Origin: Candidatus Jidaibacter sp.
GTDB lineage: Bacteria; Pseudomonadota; Alphaproteobacteria; Rickettsiales; Midichloriaceae
DNA: 10,034 nucleotides
Direction: 5' to 3'
NCBI GenBank assembly: GCA_021298045.1
Contig: JAJTHY010000114.1
Span: 1-10,034 of the forward strand
The notes beneath the pieces were generated by a model. The model was given only the letters and a program-made list of their open reading frames with translations. It was not told the origin of the DNA and searched no databases. Shown piece after piece: positions 1 through 6,802 of the stretch. Each line of letters begins with the position of its first letter. Position 1 is the first letter of the stretch. The translations under genes were made by a program, and so were the position numbers.

Positions 1-69
1 ACTATGAGTAGATGGAGCGCCACATTCACAGCGAAGATTTTAGAGGTTTTTGCTTTAAATTACAAGGTA

Positions 70-177
70 TTAATTGAAGCTTTTATCCATGTTCGTGTTG
101 TAACGCCGTTGCTTCTGAATTTTAATGCGGTCGCCCTGAAAAACGGGGGGATCGGGAGGCTTTATTATTTGACTCAT
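70..177 (-). CDS. Possible small ORF, 35 aa, unrecognised (doubtful)
   Basis: A short ATG-initiated frame begins with MSQIIKPPDPPVFQGD and is Pro-rich, then basic, ending in a TAA. The composition looks protein-like, but there is only a weak AAAG-type ribosome binding site, and I recognise no family. The same bases are also open on the plus strand from the window edge to a stop at 181-183 (59 aa if begun at the ATG at 4), so one frame is the shadow of the other or both are noise. Beyond the minus-strand stop, another frame reads FKAKTSKIFAVNVALHLLI, resembling the start of a membrane segment. The whole could therefore be the frameshifted 5' end of a decayed gene. The G/C-rich patch at 129-160 stands out from its AT-rich surroundings. 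Apart from these frames I see nothing in 1-239 except the possible promoter of the next gene. Confidence 0.2.
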   Translation of the reverse strand: MSQIIKPPDPPVFQGDRIKIQKQRRYNTNMDKSFN

Positions 178-179
178 CT

Positions 180-210
180 TTGATTTCATAGTAGTTTCAG
201 CGATTATGAT
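180..210 (+). promoter_or_regulatory. Weak candidate promoter for the deacetylase-like gene
   Basis: TTGATT (180-185) and TATGAT (205-210) resemble -35 and -10 boxes, but the 19-bp spacer is long. A transcript starting near 217 would carry the AAAGG ribosome binding site at 226-230, which sits 9 nt before the ATG at 240. In such AT-rich DNA this match could easily be chance. Confidence 0.25.
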
Positions 211-239
211 TACTAAAAATGTAACAAAGGTAGCGTAGT

Positions 240-956
240 ATGGGTTTAATTCTCAGGATAGATGTTGATAAACCTTATGGTAATAATAATTTATTTAAAA
301 AAATAATTTCCAAATTAAGAGAGGATTTTTATTTTCCAGTAATAAACAAATTTGGATACTTGAAGCAAGTACAGAACTTCGCCATTTTATTGCATAATCA
401 TTCCGTGCCAGCGATATTTTATTTCAGAAATTGCACTGCTCCATCTCAAAGCTTAATACAATGGCTAGAGACCCTTGGACATAGCATTGGATTCCATGCG
501 GAAAATACAAAATCCTTTGAAACTTTTGAAACTGAATTAAAAGATTTTAAATCAAAAACAGGGCTTAAAAAATTACATTCATTTACTAAGCATGAGTCAG
601 GTGTTCTTAAATTAGGTAAAAACCATCACCCTCCTTATGAAGAAGAGAAATATAAAGGATGGGCTATGAAAACTGAGACACCATTTTACTTTGGTAATGG
701 CGAGATGAGCACGTTTATTGTACCGGAAGATAAAAGTTTTTATCCCGAGATGTTCTGGATTGAAGCTGGGTATAGAGATTTGGAGACTATGAGCATAGAA
801 AAACTTATTTCGGAGGCAAAAAATGAGGATTATCCACTTCTTATTCATCCTGAAAATTACTATGCTCGCCAGCAAACTAAATTTGATTTCGACAAACTTT
901 TAAGACTTTCAAAACAGGTTAATGTAAATTGGTTCGTACCTCCAATGCATTATTAA
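240..956 (+). CDS. Polysaccharide deacetylase-like (NodB-fold) protein
   Basis: This 238-aa protein has the layout of a carbohydrate esterase family 4/NodB-homology enzyme of the divergent WbmS-like type. Visible motifs are an N-terminal strand with an Asp pair (LRIDVDKP, D8 and D10), a metal-site-like HX4H (GHSIGFH, H81 and H86), a His-rich middle (H113, H118, H129, H130), and a late strand LLIHPENYY (H203) matching the fifth NodB motif. No signal peptide or membrane segment is seen, so it probably acts in the cytoplasm, for example on a nucleotide- or lipid-linked sugar. The start is supported by AAAGG 9 nt upstream. Relatives occur in O-antigen and capsule clusters, but here no glycan gene is adjacent: the gene stands alone, converging on the acyltransferase operon across a repeat element. 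The deacetylase fold is fairly secure; the substrate and even deacetylase activity are inference. Confidence 0.7.
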   Translation: MGLILRIDVDKPYGNNNLFKKIISKLREDFYFPVINKFGYLKQVQNFAILLHNHSVPAIFYFRNCTAPSQSLIQWLETLGHSIGFHAENTKSFETFETELKDFKSKTGLKKLHSFTKHESGVLKLGKNHHPPYEEEKYKGWAMKTETPFYFGNGEMSTFIVPEDKSFYPEMFWIEAGYRDLETMSIEKLISEAKNEDYPLLIHPENYYARQQTKFDFDKLLRLSKQVNVNWFVPPMHY

Positions 957-970
957 AGCTAAACCTGTTA

Positions 971-1127
971 TACTAAAGTCCAAAAATAATTGGACAAAAG
1001 TAAATAAATTTTGGGTAAATGCGAAGGGGGAGAAGGACTTTAGTATTTTACATACAAAACACCTTTTCCTCAAGCAAGTTTATCCAAAAGATATACGCTT
1101 ATGTCCAATTATTTTTGGTACTTAGTA
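971..1127. mobile_element. MITE-like element with 26-bp terminal inverted repeats
   Basis: The ends 971-996 and 1102-1127 are inverted repeats of each other with 3 mismatches in 26 positions; the inner 17 bp (CCAAAAATAATTGGACA) match exactly. Both outer ends are TA (TACTAA at the left, TTAGTA at the right), as seen for elements that target and duplicate TA, such as the IS630/Tc1-mariner group. The 105-bp interior carries no recognisable transposase. Within the left end, GTCCAA and TTGGAC form their own 6-bp stem. The element lies between the stop of the deacetylase-like gene (956) and the stop of the convergent acyltransferase gene (1135). It is most simply a non-autonomous transposon or IS remnant; a long bidirectional terminator-like structure is the alternative. 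The family assignment is inference. Confidence 0.6.
1035..1045. repeat. Third, internal inverted copy of the MITE end
   Basis: GGACTTTAGTA here is the exact reverse complement of the outermost 11 bp of the left end (971-981, TACTAAAGTCC). The left end can therefore pair either with this copy across a 53-nt loop or with the far right end (1102-1127). This suggests a nested 75-bp derivative (971-1045) or a rearranged element. Confidence 0.55.
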
Positions 1128-1134
1128 TTAGCCT

Positions 1135-1986
1135 TTACCCCCAACGCTTATGCACCCAAAACCATTGCTCTGGGCAATCTCTAATCCATTGCTCGAGAAT
1201 ATCATTTATCCTTTGAGTTATTTCTATGGCATCATCACCTTTATTAGGGCGTATCTCCTTAAAGTGAATTGTAAAGTTGCAGCCCTTAGCGCGTTTCATA
1301 TAACCTATGTAAATTGGGATGTTATATTTAATCGCAAGCTTCGCAGGTAAAGAGGTCGTTTTAGCAGGGATGCCAAAAAATTTTGTATCTACACCGTCGT
1401 TCATGCGTTGATCTACGAGCATTCCAATATTGCCGCCATTGTCCAAAACCTTTAAAATTTGAAAAAGGCCGATTCTACCTTTAGGTATTAATTTATTGCC
1501 ACCATATTCTCGCAAATGTCTTATCAGCATGTTAACATATTTATTATTAGCAGGCCTGTATACTAAGTTTAAATTTTTCTTTTGCTCTATAGAGATCTTT
1601 GCGGCTAACTCAAAGTTGCCTAGATGACCGGAAACATATATTCCTGACTTGTCAAAATTATCGAATTCTTTGAATACCTTGACACGCTTGTTGAACCTCC
1701 TACTGCTCATGTGTATTATACTGGCTGATTCTGCAATAGTTCGACCTAGGTTATCCCACATACCTTTAATGATGGAGTTTATCTCAGATTCGGATTTATC
1801 TGGGAAGCATCTAGCAATGTTTTTTCTGGCTGTTTTACATGCTTTGAGATGTGGGCCCACAACTTTCATAATAGATGCCCCTAATACGGATGCCATATCT
1901 ATAGGCAAAATCTTAAGAAAAGCATACGCAGTCCATGCAATCATACCCTCTATAATAAACCTAGCATGTCTAATAATGCTAGCCAT
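1135..1986 (-). CDS. LpxL/HtrB-family lipid A acyltransferase
   Basis: This 283-aa inner-membrane protein belongs to the lysophospholipid/lipid A acyltransferase family (LpxL/HtrB/MsbB), which adds a secondary acyl chain to lipid A from acyl-ACP. It has one N-terminal membrane segment (about residues 9-29), the catalytic HX4E motif in SGHLGNFE (H121, E126), an MLVDQR strand (199-204), and the closing PEQWFWVHKRW (272-282) typical of the family. I chose ATG at 1986 over an in-frame TTG at 2001 because GGAG (1996-1999) lies 9 nt before the ATG. The chosen start overlaps the HIT gene stop by 8 bp (ATGGCTAG), suggesting translational coupling. It is the last gene of the operon, ending 8 bp from the MITE-like element. 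Which acyl chain or position it serves cannot be told; alphaproteobacteria also have very-long-chain variants. Its presence implies that the cell makes lipid A. Confidence 0.88.
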   Translation of the reverse strand: MASIIRHARFIIEGMIAWTAYAFLKILPIDMASVLGASIMKVVGPHLKACKTARKNIARCFPDKSESEINSIIKGMWDNLGRTIAESASIIHMSSRRFNKRVKVFKEFDNFDKSGIYVSGHLGNFELAAKISIEQKKNLNLVYRPANNKYVNMLIRHLREYGGNKLIPKGRIGLFQILKVLDNGGNIGMLVDQRMNDGVDTKFFGIPAKTTSLPAKLAIKYNIPIYIGYMKRAKGCNFTIHFKEIRPNKGDDAIEITQRINDILEQWIRDCPEQWFWVHKRWG

Positions 1987-2353
1987 GGTATGAATCTCCA
2001 ACTACCAAAGCTCCTAAAGGCTTTTTGCCAAGCAAATGTACGTGATAGTGATTGACGGTTTGACAGGCGTCTGCGCCATGATTCATGATCAACCTGTATC
2101 CAGTTCTTTCCAGTCCCAAAGAATGTGCGATTTCACGTATTTTAAGGTAGAAATGCTTAACCAATTTTTCATCTGCATTTAAAACAAAGTCATCAAAAGA
2201 GCAGTAGTTACCTTTAGGTAGGATTAAAATATGCACTGGGGCTGATGGGGAAATATCATGGAAGGCTATAACAAGCTCATCCTCATACACTTTTTTGCAT
2301 GGGATCTCTCCTTTAATGATGCGAGCAAATATGTTGGCATCATCGTATTTCAT
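1979..2353 (-). CDS. HIT (histidine triad) family protein, HINT-like
   Basis: This 124-aa protein has the full histidine triad HYHVHLL (H102, H104, H106; the middle His is the expected nucleophile). It also has the usual N-terminal block NIFARIIKGEIPCKKVYEDE and the central APVHILILPK strand. HINT proteins are cytoplasmic nucleotide hydrolases, generally acting on purine nucleoside phosphoramidates or acyl-adenylates; the physiological substrate here is unknown. A GTG at 2377 would add eight residues, but ATG at 2353 matches the usual start of the family and lies 4 bp after the regulator's stop. Only a weak CAAAG precedes it, so re-initiation by ribosomes finishing the upstream gene is likely. 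Length is normal for the family. Confidence 0.88.
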   Translation of the reverse strand: MKYDDANIFARIIKGEIPCKKVYEDELVIAFHDISPSAPVHILILPKGNYCSFDDFVLNADEKLVKHFYLKIREIAHSLGLERTGYRLIMNHGADACQTVNHYHVHLLGKKPLGALVVGDSYHG

Positions 2354-2357
2354 GGCA

Positions 2358-2780
2358 TTACTTTGGTTGAGTATCACTTAAATTTTTTGCTAGCTCTAAT
2401 ATACTTTCTTTCAGCTTGCTATCTTTTATCTTAGTGAAGTGCGATATAAGTTCCTGAACTTTTTTCTTTTCTTCTTCATCAAGAGTGCCGTAAGGAGTTT
2501 GAGTTTCTGCCAAACACATTGGGCCAGTTCCAGAAAAGCAATACCCAGGATCCACCTCATTAGAGAAAAAATGGGTTATATCTGTCTGCAAAATTTTTGC
2601 CAAGGCAAATAAGTTACTTGAACTAATTCTATTGGCCCCGCGCTCATATTTTTGGATTTGTTGGAACGTAACGCCGATGGAGTTGGCAAGTTGTTCTTGA
2701 GTAAAGCCGAGCTCTAGCCTACGCTTCTTCAACTTCTTACTAACTTCTAGATCTATTTCATTTACTTTTCTTGTACTCAC
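2358..2780 (-). CDS. XRE-family helix-turn-helix transcriptional regulator
   Basis: This 140-aa protein has an N-terminal Cro/C1-type helix-turn-helix at about residues 12-72, with the typical blocks LKKRRLELGFTQEQLA and TFQQIQKYERGANRIS. A charged helical tail follows (about 101-136, DEEEKKKVQELISHF onward) that probably mediates dimerisation. The GTG start overlaps the lnt stop as GTGA, and AAGGAAAGG (2789-2797) lies 8 nt upstream, so the non-ATG start is well supported. XRE regulators of this type directly behind lnt are a recurring alphaproteobacterial arrangement, often followed by metK and trmB; here a HIT gene and an acyltransferase follow instead. Related small XRE proteins control virulence or secretion genes in Anaplasmataceae, but targets here are unknown. 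Autoregulation through the 5374-5442 region is possible but unproven. Confidence 0.88.
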   Translation of the reverse strand: MSTRKVNEIDLEVSKKLKKRRLELGFTQEQLANSIGVTFQQIQKYERGANRISSSNLFALAKILQTDITHFFSNEVDPGYCFSGTGPMCLAETQTPYGTLDEEEKKKVQELISHFTKIKDSKLKESILELAKNLSDTQPK

Positions 2781-4276
2781 TTTTGCAGCCTTTCCTTAAA
2801 GTTATTGATGTGTAACGCAAAATTTAATATTAAGCAAATCATAAAAAAAGCCATCAACAAGACGCCCTGATGGTTTTTTATAAAAGTATAGTTTTGCTTG
2901 AGCTTTTTGGGAATGCGCACATCAAGAAATCCATCTTTACCAAAGCTGATTTTCTGAATAACATCGCCAAACGGAGATATTATACCACTGATCCCCGTGT
3001 TAGCAACTCTTATTATAGGCATTCCATATTCAACGGCCTTAAATCTTGTCATAGCAAAATGCTGATATGGACCAGAACTATCGCCATACCATGCATCGTT
3101 TGTTATATTTAATATCCACTCGTAGTCACTCAGATCTTCTTTAATAGGGAAGATGACTTCATAACAAATCAATGGATAATATTTCAATACAACTTCATCA
3201 AAATGTTTATTATATGGGGCGCCTGGTGTGAACTCATACATTCCATATGCAATTTTATCAAATTTAAACATTTTACTAAGCGGCACATATTCGCCAAATG
3301 GAACTAATATACGCTTGTCATAGGTTGATACAGCATTGCCTTTAGAGTCGACCGCTATCAACGAGTTATATAAATTTTTTTGCTCATCAATTCTATCGAC
3401 ACCGGTAATCAAATATGCTCCATTCTCCAGGATGCTTCCCATAAATTGCAGCTCTTTTGAGTTTTCCTGTAGCAAATAAGGGTATGCTGCCTCTGGCCAT
3501 ATTACCGCTTTTACATTTGCTTCTTTGATTTTTTTGTTCGACATCCAATAAAGGGTGTCCAAAACTTTTTTTTGCTCGTCTGGATTACCTAAATGATGAT
3601 CAAATAAATTTGGTTGTATAATCCTAATTGATTCATCCCAAAATTCCGTTTCTACATTTCTGTTAGGCATTATTATTACTGCCAAAGCGGTTGCCAAATA
3701 TGTAATAGCGATTAACTTTAGATCTTTTGAGAAAACTATTGCCGCCAAAAATACAGTTAACACTGAGCTCATGCTAAGACCTAAAAATGGGATAAGCTCC
3801 ATGCCATATGGTTTGTTTAGCAAAACGTAGCCCATAAAGTTCCAAGGGAACGGAAATGGATAATAACCCCGTACAATCTCGACAAGGGACCATATAAATG
3901 TGAAAGCGACAATAAACAATATGCGGTTTTTTGAAAACAGCGAAGCAATCGCACAGGTGAAACCTATATATAAACTTAAAATCCCTGGTATTAAAAGTAC
4001 TGCAAATGGGATTAGCCATGTGAAATTACCTACATTGGAGGTCAAGGCAATCGCAATCCAATACAATGAAGTTAAAAAATGGAAGAAACCAAAGACAACG
4101 CCTTTAAGAAATGCATCCTTTAGTGGGGCATGATAAATTTTTCTCAACAAAATATAAAATGCTGGTATTAAAAATACCGGGTAATCAAAAGGCTCAAATG
4201 CCAGCGTAGCAAGACACCCAGCCAATGCTACGTAAAACAAATTTTTTTGTGGGGATTGCTTATGGTGTATAATCAA
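2777..4276 (-). CDS. lnt: Apolipoprotein N-acyltransferase
   Basis: Lnt transfers an acyl chain from a phospholipid to the N-terminal cysteine of diacylated lipoproteins, on the periplasmic face of the inner membrane. The 499-aa length is close to the E. coli enzyme. N-terminal membrane segments lie at roughly 12-30, 33-46, 58-80, 88-112, 118-136, 160-182 and 187-203. The nitrilase-like domain follows (about 216-455), with the Glu-Lys-Cys triad visible: E262 (WPEAAYPY), K321 (YDKRILVPFGEYVP) and C371 (PLICYEVIFP). A final membrane helix lies at 470-490. Translation begins at TTG. This is supported by AAGGAG at 4285-4290, 8 nt upstream, and by the absence of any in-frame ATG before codon 147. 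The TTG overlaps the preceding gene's TGA (TTGA), indicating coupling. Lnt implies triacylated lipoproteins and a Lol-type sorting pathway. Confidence 0.96.
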   Translation of the reverse strand: MIIHHKQSPQKNLFYVALAGCLATLAFEPFDYPVFLIPAFYILLRKIYHAPLKDAFLKGVVFGFFHFLTSLYWIAIALTSNVGNFTWLIPFAVLLIPGILSLYIGFTCAIASLFSKNRILFIVAFTFIWSLVEIVRGYYPFPFPWNFMGYVLLNKPYGMELIPFLGLSMSSVLTVFLAAIVFSKDLKLIAITYLATALAVIIMPNRNVETEFWDESIRIIQPNLFDHHLGNPDEQKKVLDTLYWMSNKKIKEANVKAVIWPEAAYPYLLQENSKELQFMGSILENGAYLITGVDRIDEQKNLYNSLIAVDSKGNAVSTYDKRILVPFGEYVPLSKMFKFDKIAYGMYEFTPGAPYNKHFDEVVLKYYPLICYEVIFPIKEDLSDYEWILNITNDAWYGDSSGPYQHFAMTRFKAVEYGMPIIRVANTGISGIISPFGDVIQKISFGKDGFLDVRIPKKLKQNYTFIKNHQGVLLMAFFMICLILNFALHINNFKERLQK

Positions 4277-5373
4277 TTCTCTTTCTCCTTGTTTGAAGGA
4301 TTGGCATTATCTAACACTGAGCTCACTGTGGTTAGAATTAGTTTGTTGCTATCAAGCTGTTGCGCCCATTTTTTCAAAGCTCGCATTGCAACAGGATATC
4401 CATTAAGGTACCCTACCGCATAACCATTTTTAAGGGCGTCGCTTTCTAATAGTTTTAGCTTTTTGTAAATTTTTGCTTCGTTTAACTCTGTGTCACCAGC
4501 TATGTTTGGAGATAAACATTCAAGAGAGCTATGCTTGCATAGATCTTTGATATCATCTTGATTTTTCTTATTGCCATACAGAAGTATCAGATGGTCTGCA
4601 GCAAGCCGATCTACTATATCGGACATATTGGATTTTGTTGAAGAAAAAACCTCATTCTGCAAAGAATAAACTCCTATGATCTTTTTTGAATATGAAAGAA
4701 GATTCTCTAGTCTTTCTAAATTTTGATCCTTATCAAGGTTTTGCAACATCGCATAAGCGCCTGGATCGTTAGTTTGATAGTCTATTGGTTGCATAGGTAA
4801 GTTTAACATTACCTCATACCCTTTATCAACCGCTTGATCTATCCACCCTTCTAAGTCGCTAGCATATGGGCTAAAACCTAAAGTCACTTTATAATTGCTT
4901 TCTAATACTTCAAGAGTCTGATTTTTACTCAAACCTAAGCCTGTTATTATGAGAGCTACTTTAGCTTTTTTTGCATTTTCTGGGGAGATCTCATTGACTC
5001 GGTATTTATGAGATTCTGGAGCGGCGGGAGCAGTAGGAGTAGTTACTTGATTGGGCTCTTCTGACTTTTCTTCAGTAGCGGTATCATCTTTGTACAGTGT
5101 GCCTATAAAAATCTCATCTGTTATAACATTAACCATAACGGATTGATCAGATTCAATAGAATCTTCGGCAATTTTTTGAGTGTATAGGTAATATAAAACG
5201 CAGCATTGAATAACTAAATAAACGCACAACAGCATATAAAAATAAAACTTTGCCTTGGCAAACTGTATTGATAAAAGGCTCATTATCCGGGGCTTTTCAC
5301 CTTCCGGGTCAGCTTCTTTTGCGGAGACCTCTTGCTCTTCTACGCGTTCTTTTTTTGGAAACAGCTTAAACAT
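4273..5373 (-). CDS. Divergent polysaccharide deacetylase family (DUF610/YibQ-like) protein
   Basis: This 366-aa protein has a charged cytoplasmic N-terminus, one membrane anchor (about 43-64), a Pro/Thr/Glu-rich linker (about 95-125), and a periplasmic divergent polysaccharide deacetylase domain (about 137-350). Family blocks are present: VALIITGLGLSK (139-150), VTLGFSPYASDLEGW (163-177), GYEVMLNLPMQP (185-196) and NDPGAYAML (202-210). The position where many relatives have an Asp pair before LG reads Thr-Gly here, and the GHE-type block reads GYE. Metal-dependent hydrolysis is therefore doubtful, and it may be a binding or scaffolding protein of the envelope. I believe other alphaproteobacterial members also vary at the Asp pair, so this need not mean decay. 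It is the first gene of the minus-strand operon, and its stop overlaps the lnt start. Its ATG has only a weak ribosome binding site. Confidence 0.8.
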   Translation of the reverse strand: MFKLFPKKERVEEQEVSAKEADPEGEKPRIMSLLSIQFAKAKFYFYMLLCVYLVIQCCVLYYLYTQKIAEDSIESDQSVMVNVITDEIFIGTLYKDDTATEEKSEEPNQVTTPTAPAAPESHKYRVNEISPENAKKAKVALIITGLGLSKNQTLEVLESNYKVTLGFSPYASDLEGWIDQAVDKGYEVMLNLPMQPIDYQTNDPGAYAMLQNLDKDQNLERLENLLSYSKKIIGVYSLQNEVFSSTKSNMSDIVDRLAADHLILLYGNKKNQDDIKDLCKHSSLECLSPNIAGDTELNEAKIYKKLKLLESDALKNGYAVGYLNGYPVAMRALKKWAQQLDSNKLILTTVSSVLDNANPSNKEKEN

Positions 5374-5442
5374 TGTTTTAAAGTTATTTTAATTACCACA
5401 TAACATTGTATTATGTATTCATAAAGTACAACATTTAATTTT
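5374..5442. promoter_or_regulatory. Divergent promoter region with nested inverted repeats
   Basis: These 69 bp must carry promoters for both the envelope operon (minus) and radA (plus). ACATAA (5398-5403) pairs with TTATGT (5411-5416). The same TTATG (5411-5415) also pairs with CATAA (5420-5424), inside an outer TTGTA (5406-5410)/TACAA (5427-5431) pair. The last two make an almost symmetric 26-bp site at 5406-5431. On the minus strand TACAAT (5410 to 5405) could be a -10 box, with TTGTAC (5431 to 5426) as a closely spaced -35. No convincing promoter for radA is seen. An operator, possibly for the operon's own XRE protein, is speculation; AT-rich DNA gives such symmetry often. Confidence 0.35.
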
Positions 5443-6792
5443 ATGTCAAAAAAACTAATACAGCAATACGTCTGTCAACAATGTGGTGGAATTCATAATA
5501 AGTGGAATGGAAAATGTTTTGATTGCGGCGCTTGGAACAGCCTGGTACAAGAAGTTACAGAGAAAAGTAAAAGCTTTCTTGCCAAGAATGCAGCAAACAA
5601 TTTACTAGTACATGAACTGGATGAAAATGTCAGCGATGTTGAGCGTATAAGCACAACCATTTGCGAATTTGACAGGGTGTTAGGTGGGGGCTTAGTCGAA
5701 GGTGGCGCTATACTACTTGGCGGGGATCCTGGGATCGGCAAATCTACTTTGGTATTGCAGATGCTTTCTCGTTTATGTGAGCAAGGCAGGTCTGTACTTT
5801 ACCTAAGTGGAGAGGAATCATTCCAGCAAATAAAGCTGCGAGCATCTCGCATTGGCATATCCCAAAACGGTATTAAAATTTCTTGCGTTACCTCTTTGGC
5901 GGAAATAAAAGCCACAATTGCTCAGTTAGAAGATGTGAAGTTTATTGTGATAGATTCCATACAAACTATTTATGATGAGCACATTGAATCCTCACCAGGT
6001 AGTGTAAGCCAAGTAAAATCATGTACATTTGAACTCATTAGGCTCGCAAAACAAAAAGGATTTACCATATTATTTATTGGTCATGTTACTAAAGAAGGTG
6101 CGATTGCTGGGCCCAAAGTCCTTGAGCACATGGTAGATACTGTACTTTATTTTGAGGGTGATAGAGGTATGCAGTATCGGATGATTCGCGCCATCAAGAA
6201 CCGTTTCGGTCCTGCTAATGAGATTGCGGTTTTTGAAATGAGTGACAAGGGGCTGAATGAAGTCTCTAATCCATCGAAATACTTTTTGCCTACATCTTCC
6301 CAACAGGTGAGTGGCTCATGTATTTTTGCAGGAATCGAGGGTACTAGACCACTTTTGCTAGAGGTGCAAGCTTTGTGCGTGCCTTCATATTTGCCAAGCC
6401 CTAGAAGGGCAGTGGTGGGGTGGGACACCAATCGCCTCGCTATGCTTATTGCTGTATTGAATTCTAGGTTGAACATCAACATTTTGGATAAGGAAGTGTA
6501 TCTCAATATGGTGGGTGGTTTAAAGGTAACGGAACCAGCAGCAGATCTGGCGGTGGTAGCTTCACTTATTTCAGCCAGTAAAAATATTCCCATAAGTAAT
6601 GATTATATATTTTTTGGCGAAGTTGGTCTTTCAGGCGAGGTTAGGTCTGTATCGCAAACAGAAGCTAGATTATTAGAAGCTGAGAAATTGGGATTTAAAT
6701 ATGCTGTCGCTCCTAAAATTGATAAAAACTTTTCTTGTAAGATTGGAGTAATAGCTGTAAATCACATTAAGGACTTATTAAAAATATTATAA
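5443..6792 (+). CDS. radA: DNA repair and recombination protein RadA (Sms)
   Basis: RadA is a RecA-like ATPase that promotes branch migration and processing of recombination intermediates. All its domains are present in the 449 aa: an N-terminal zinc finger (C11, C14, C25, C28); a Walker A loop GDPGIGKS (94-101); a Walker B-like VIDS (169-172); the RadA signature KNRFG (252-256); and a C-terminal Lon-protease-like domain with GGLKVTEPAADLA (358-370) and FGEVGLSGEVR (391-401). Length is normal. The ATG matches the usual family start, but no Shine-Dalgarno sequence is visible in the AT-rich leader, so initiation may be weak or leaderless. cvpA follows after 10 bp, a pairing common in alphaproteobacteria. 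Confidence 0.97.
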   Translation: MSKKLIQQYVCQQCGGIHNKWNGKCFDCGAWNSLVQEVTEKSKSFLAKNAANNLLVHELDENVSDVERISTTICEFDRVLGGGLVEGGAILLGGDPGIGKSTLVLQMLSRLCEQGRSVLYLSGEESFQQIKLRASRIGISQNGIKISCVTSLAEIKATIAQLEDVKFIVIDSIQTIYDEHIESSPGSVSQVKSCTFELIRLAKQKGFTILFIGHVTKEGAIAGPKVLEHMVDTVLYFEGDRGMQYRMIRAIKNRFGPANEIAVFEMSDKGLNEVSNPSKYFLPTSSQQVSGSCIFAGIEGTRPLLLEVQALCVPSYLPSPRRAVVGWDTNRLAMLIAVLNSRLNINILDKEVYLNMVGGLKVTEPAADLAVVASLISASKNIPISNDYIFFGEVGLSGEVRSVSQTEARLLEAEKLGFKYAVAPKIDKNFSCKIGVIAVNHIKDLLKIL

Positions 6793-6802
6793 TGGGTTAA
6801 CC

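Noticed and set aside
45..58. 14-bp direct repeat GGTTTTTGCTTTAA at 45-58 and 9924-9937, as element ends
   Set aside because: A single 14-bp match in 10 kb of AT-rich DNA is near chance expectation and nothing else pairs the two sites.
913..969. 8-bp inverted repeat AACAGGTT/AACCTGTT around the stop of the deacetylase-like gene
   Set aside because: Long spacing, AT-rich, no following T-run; likely chance.
1019..1216. Plus-strand 65-codon frame crossing the MITE into the acyltransferase gene
   Set aside because: It spans the element end and runs antisense into a secure gene, has no recognisable domain, and its product looks like translated AT-rich noise.
1649..1993. Plus-strand 114-codon frame
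   Set aside because: It is entirely antisense to the LpxL-type acyltransferase, whose motifs are intact; the hydrophobic product is a shadow.
6147..6593. Minus-strand 148-codon frame inside radA
   Set aside because: radA shows all family motifs through this stretch, so the antisense frame is a shadow.
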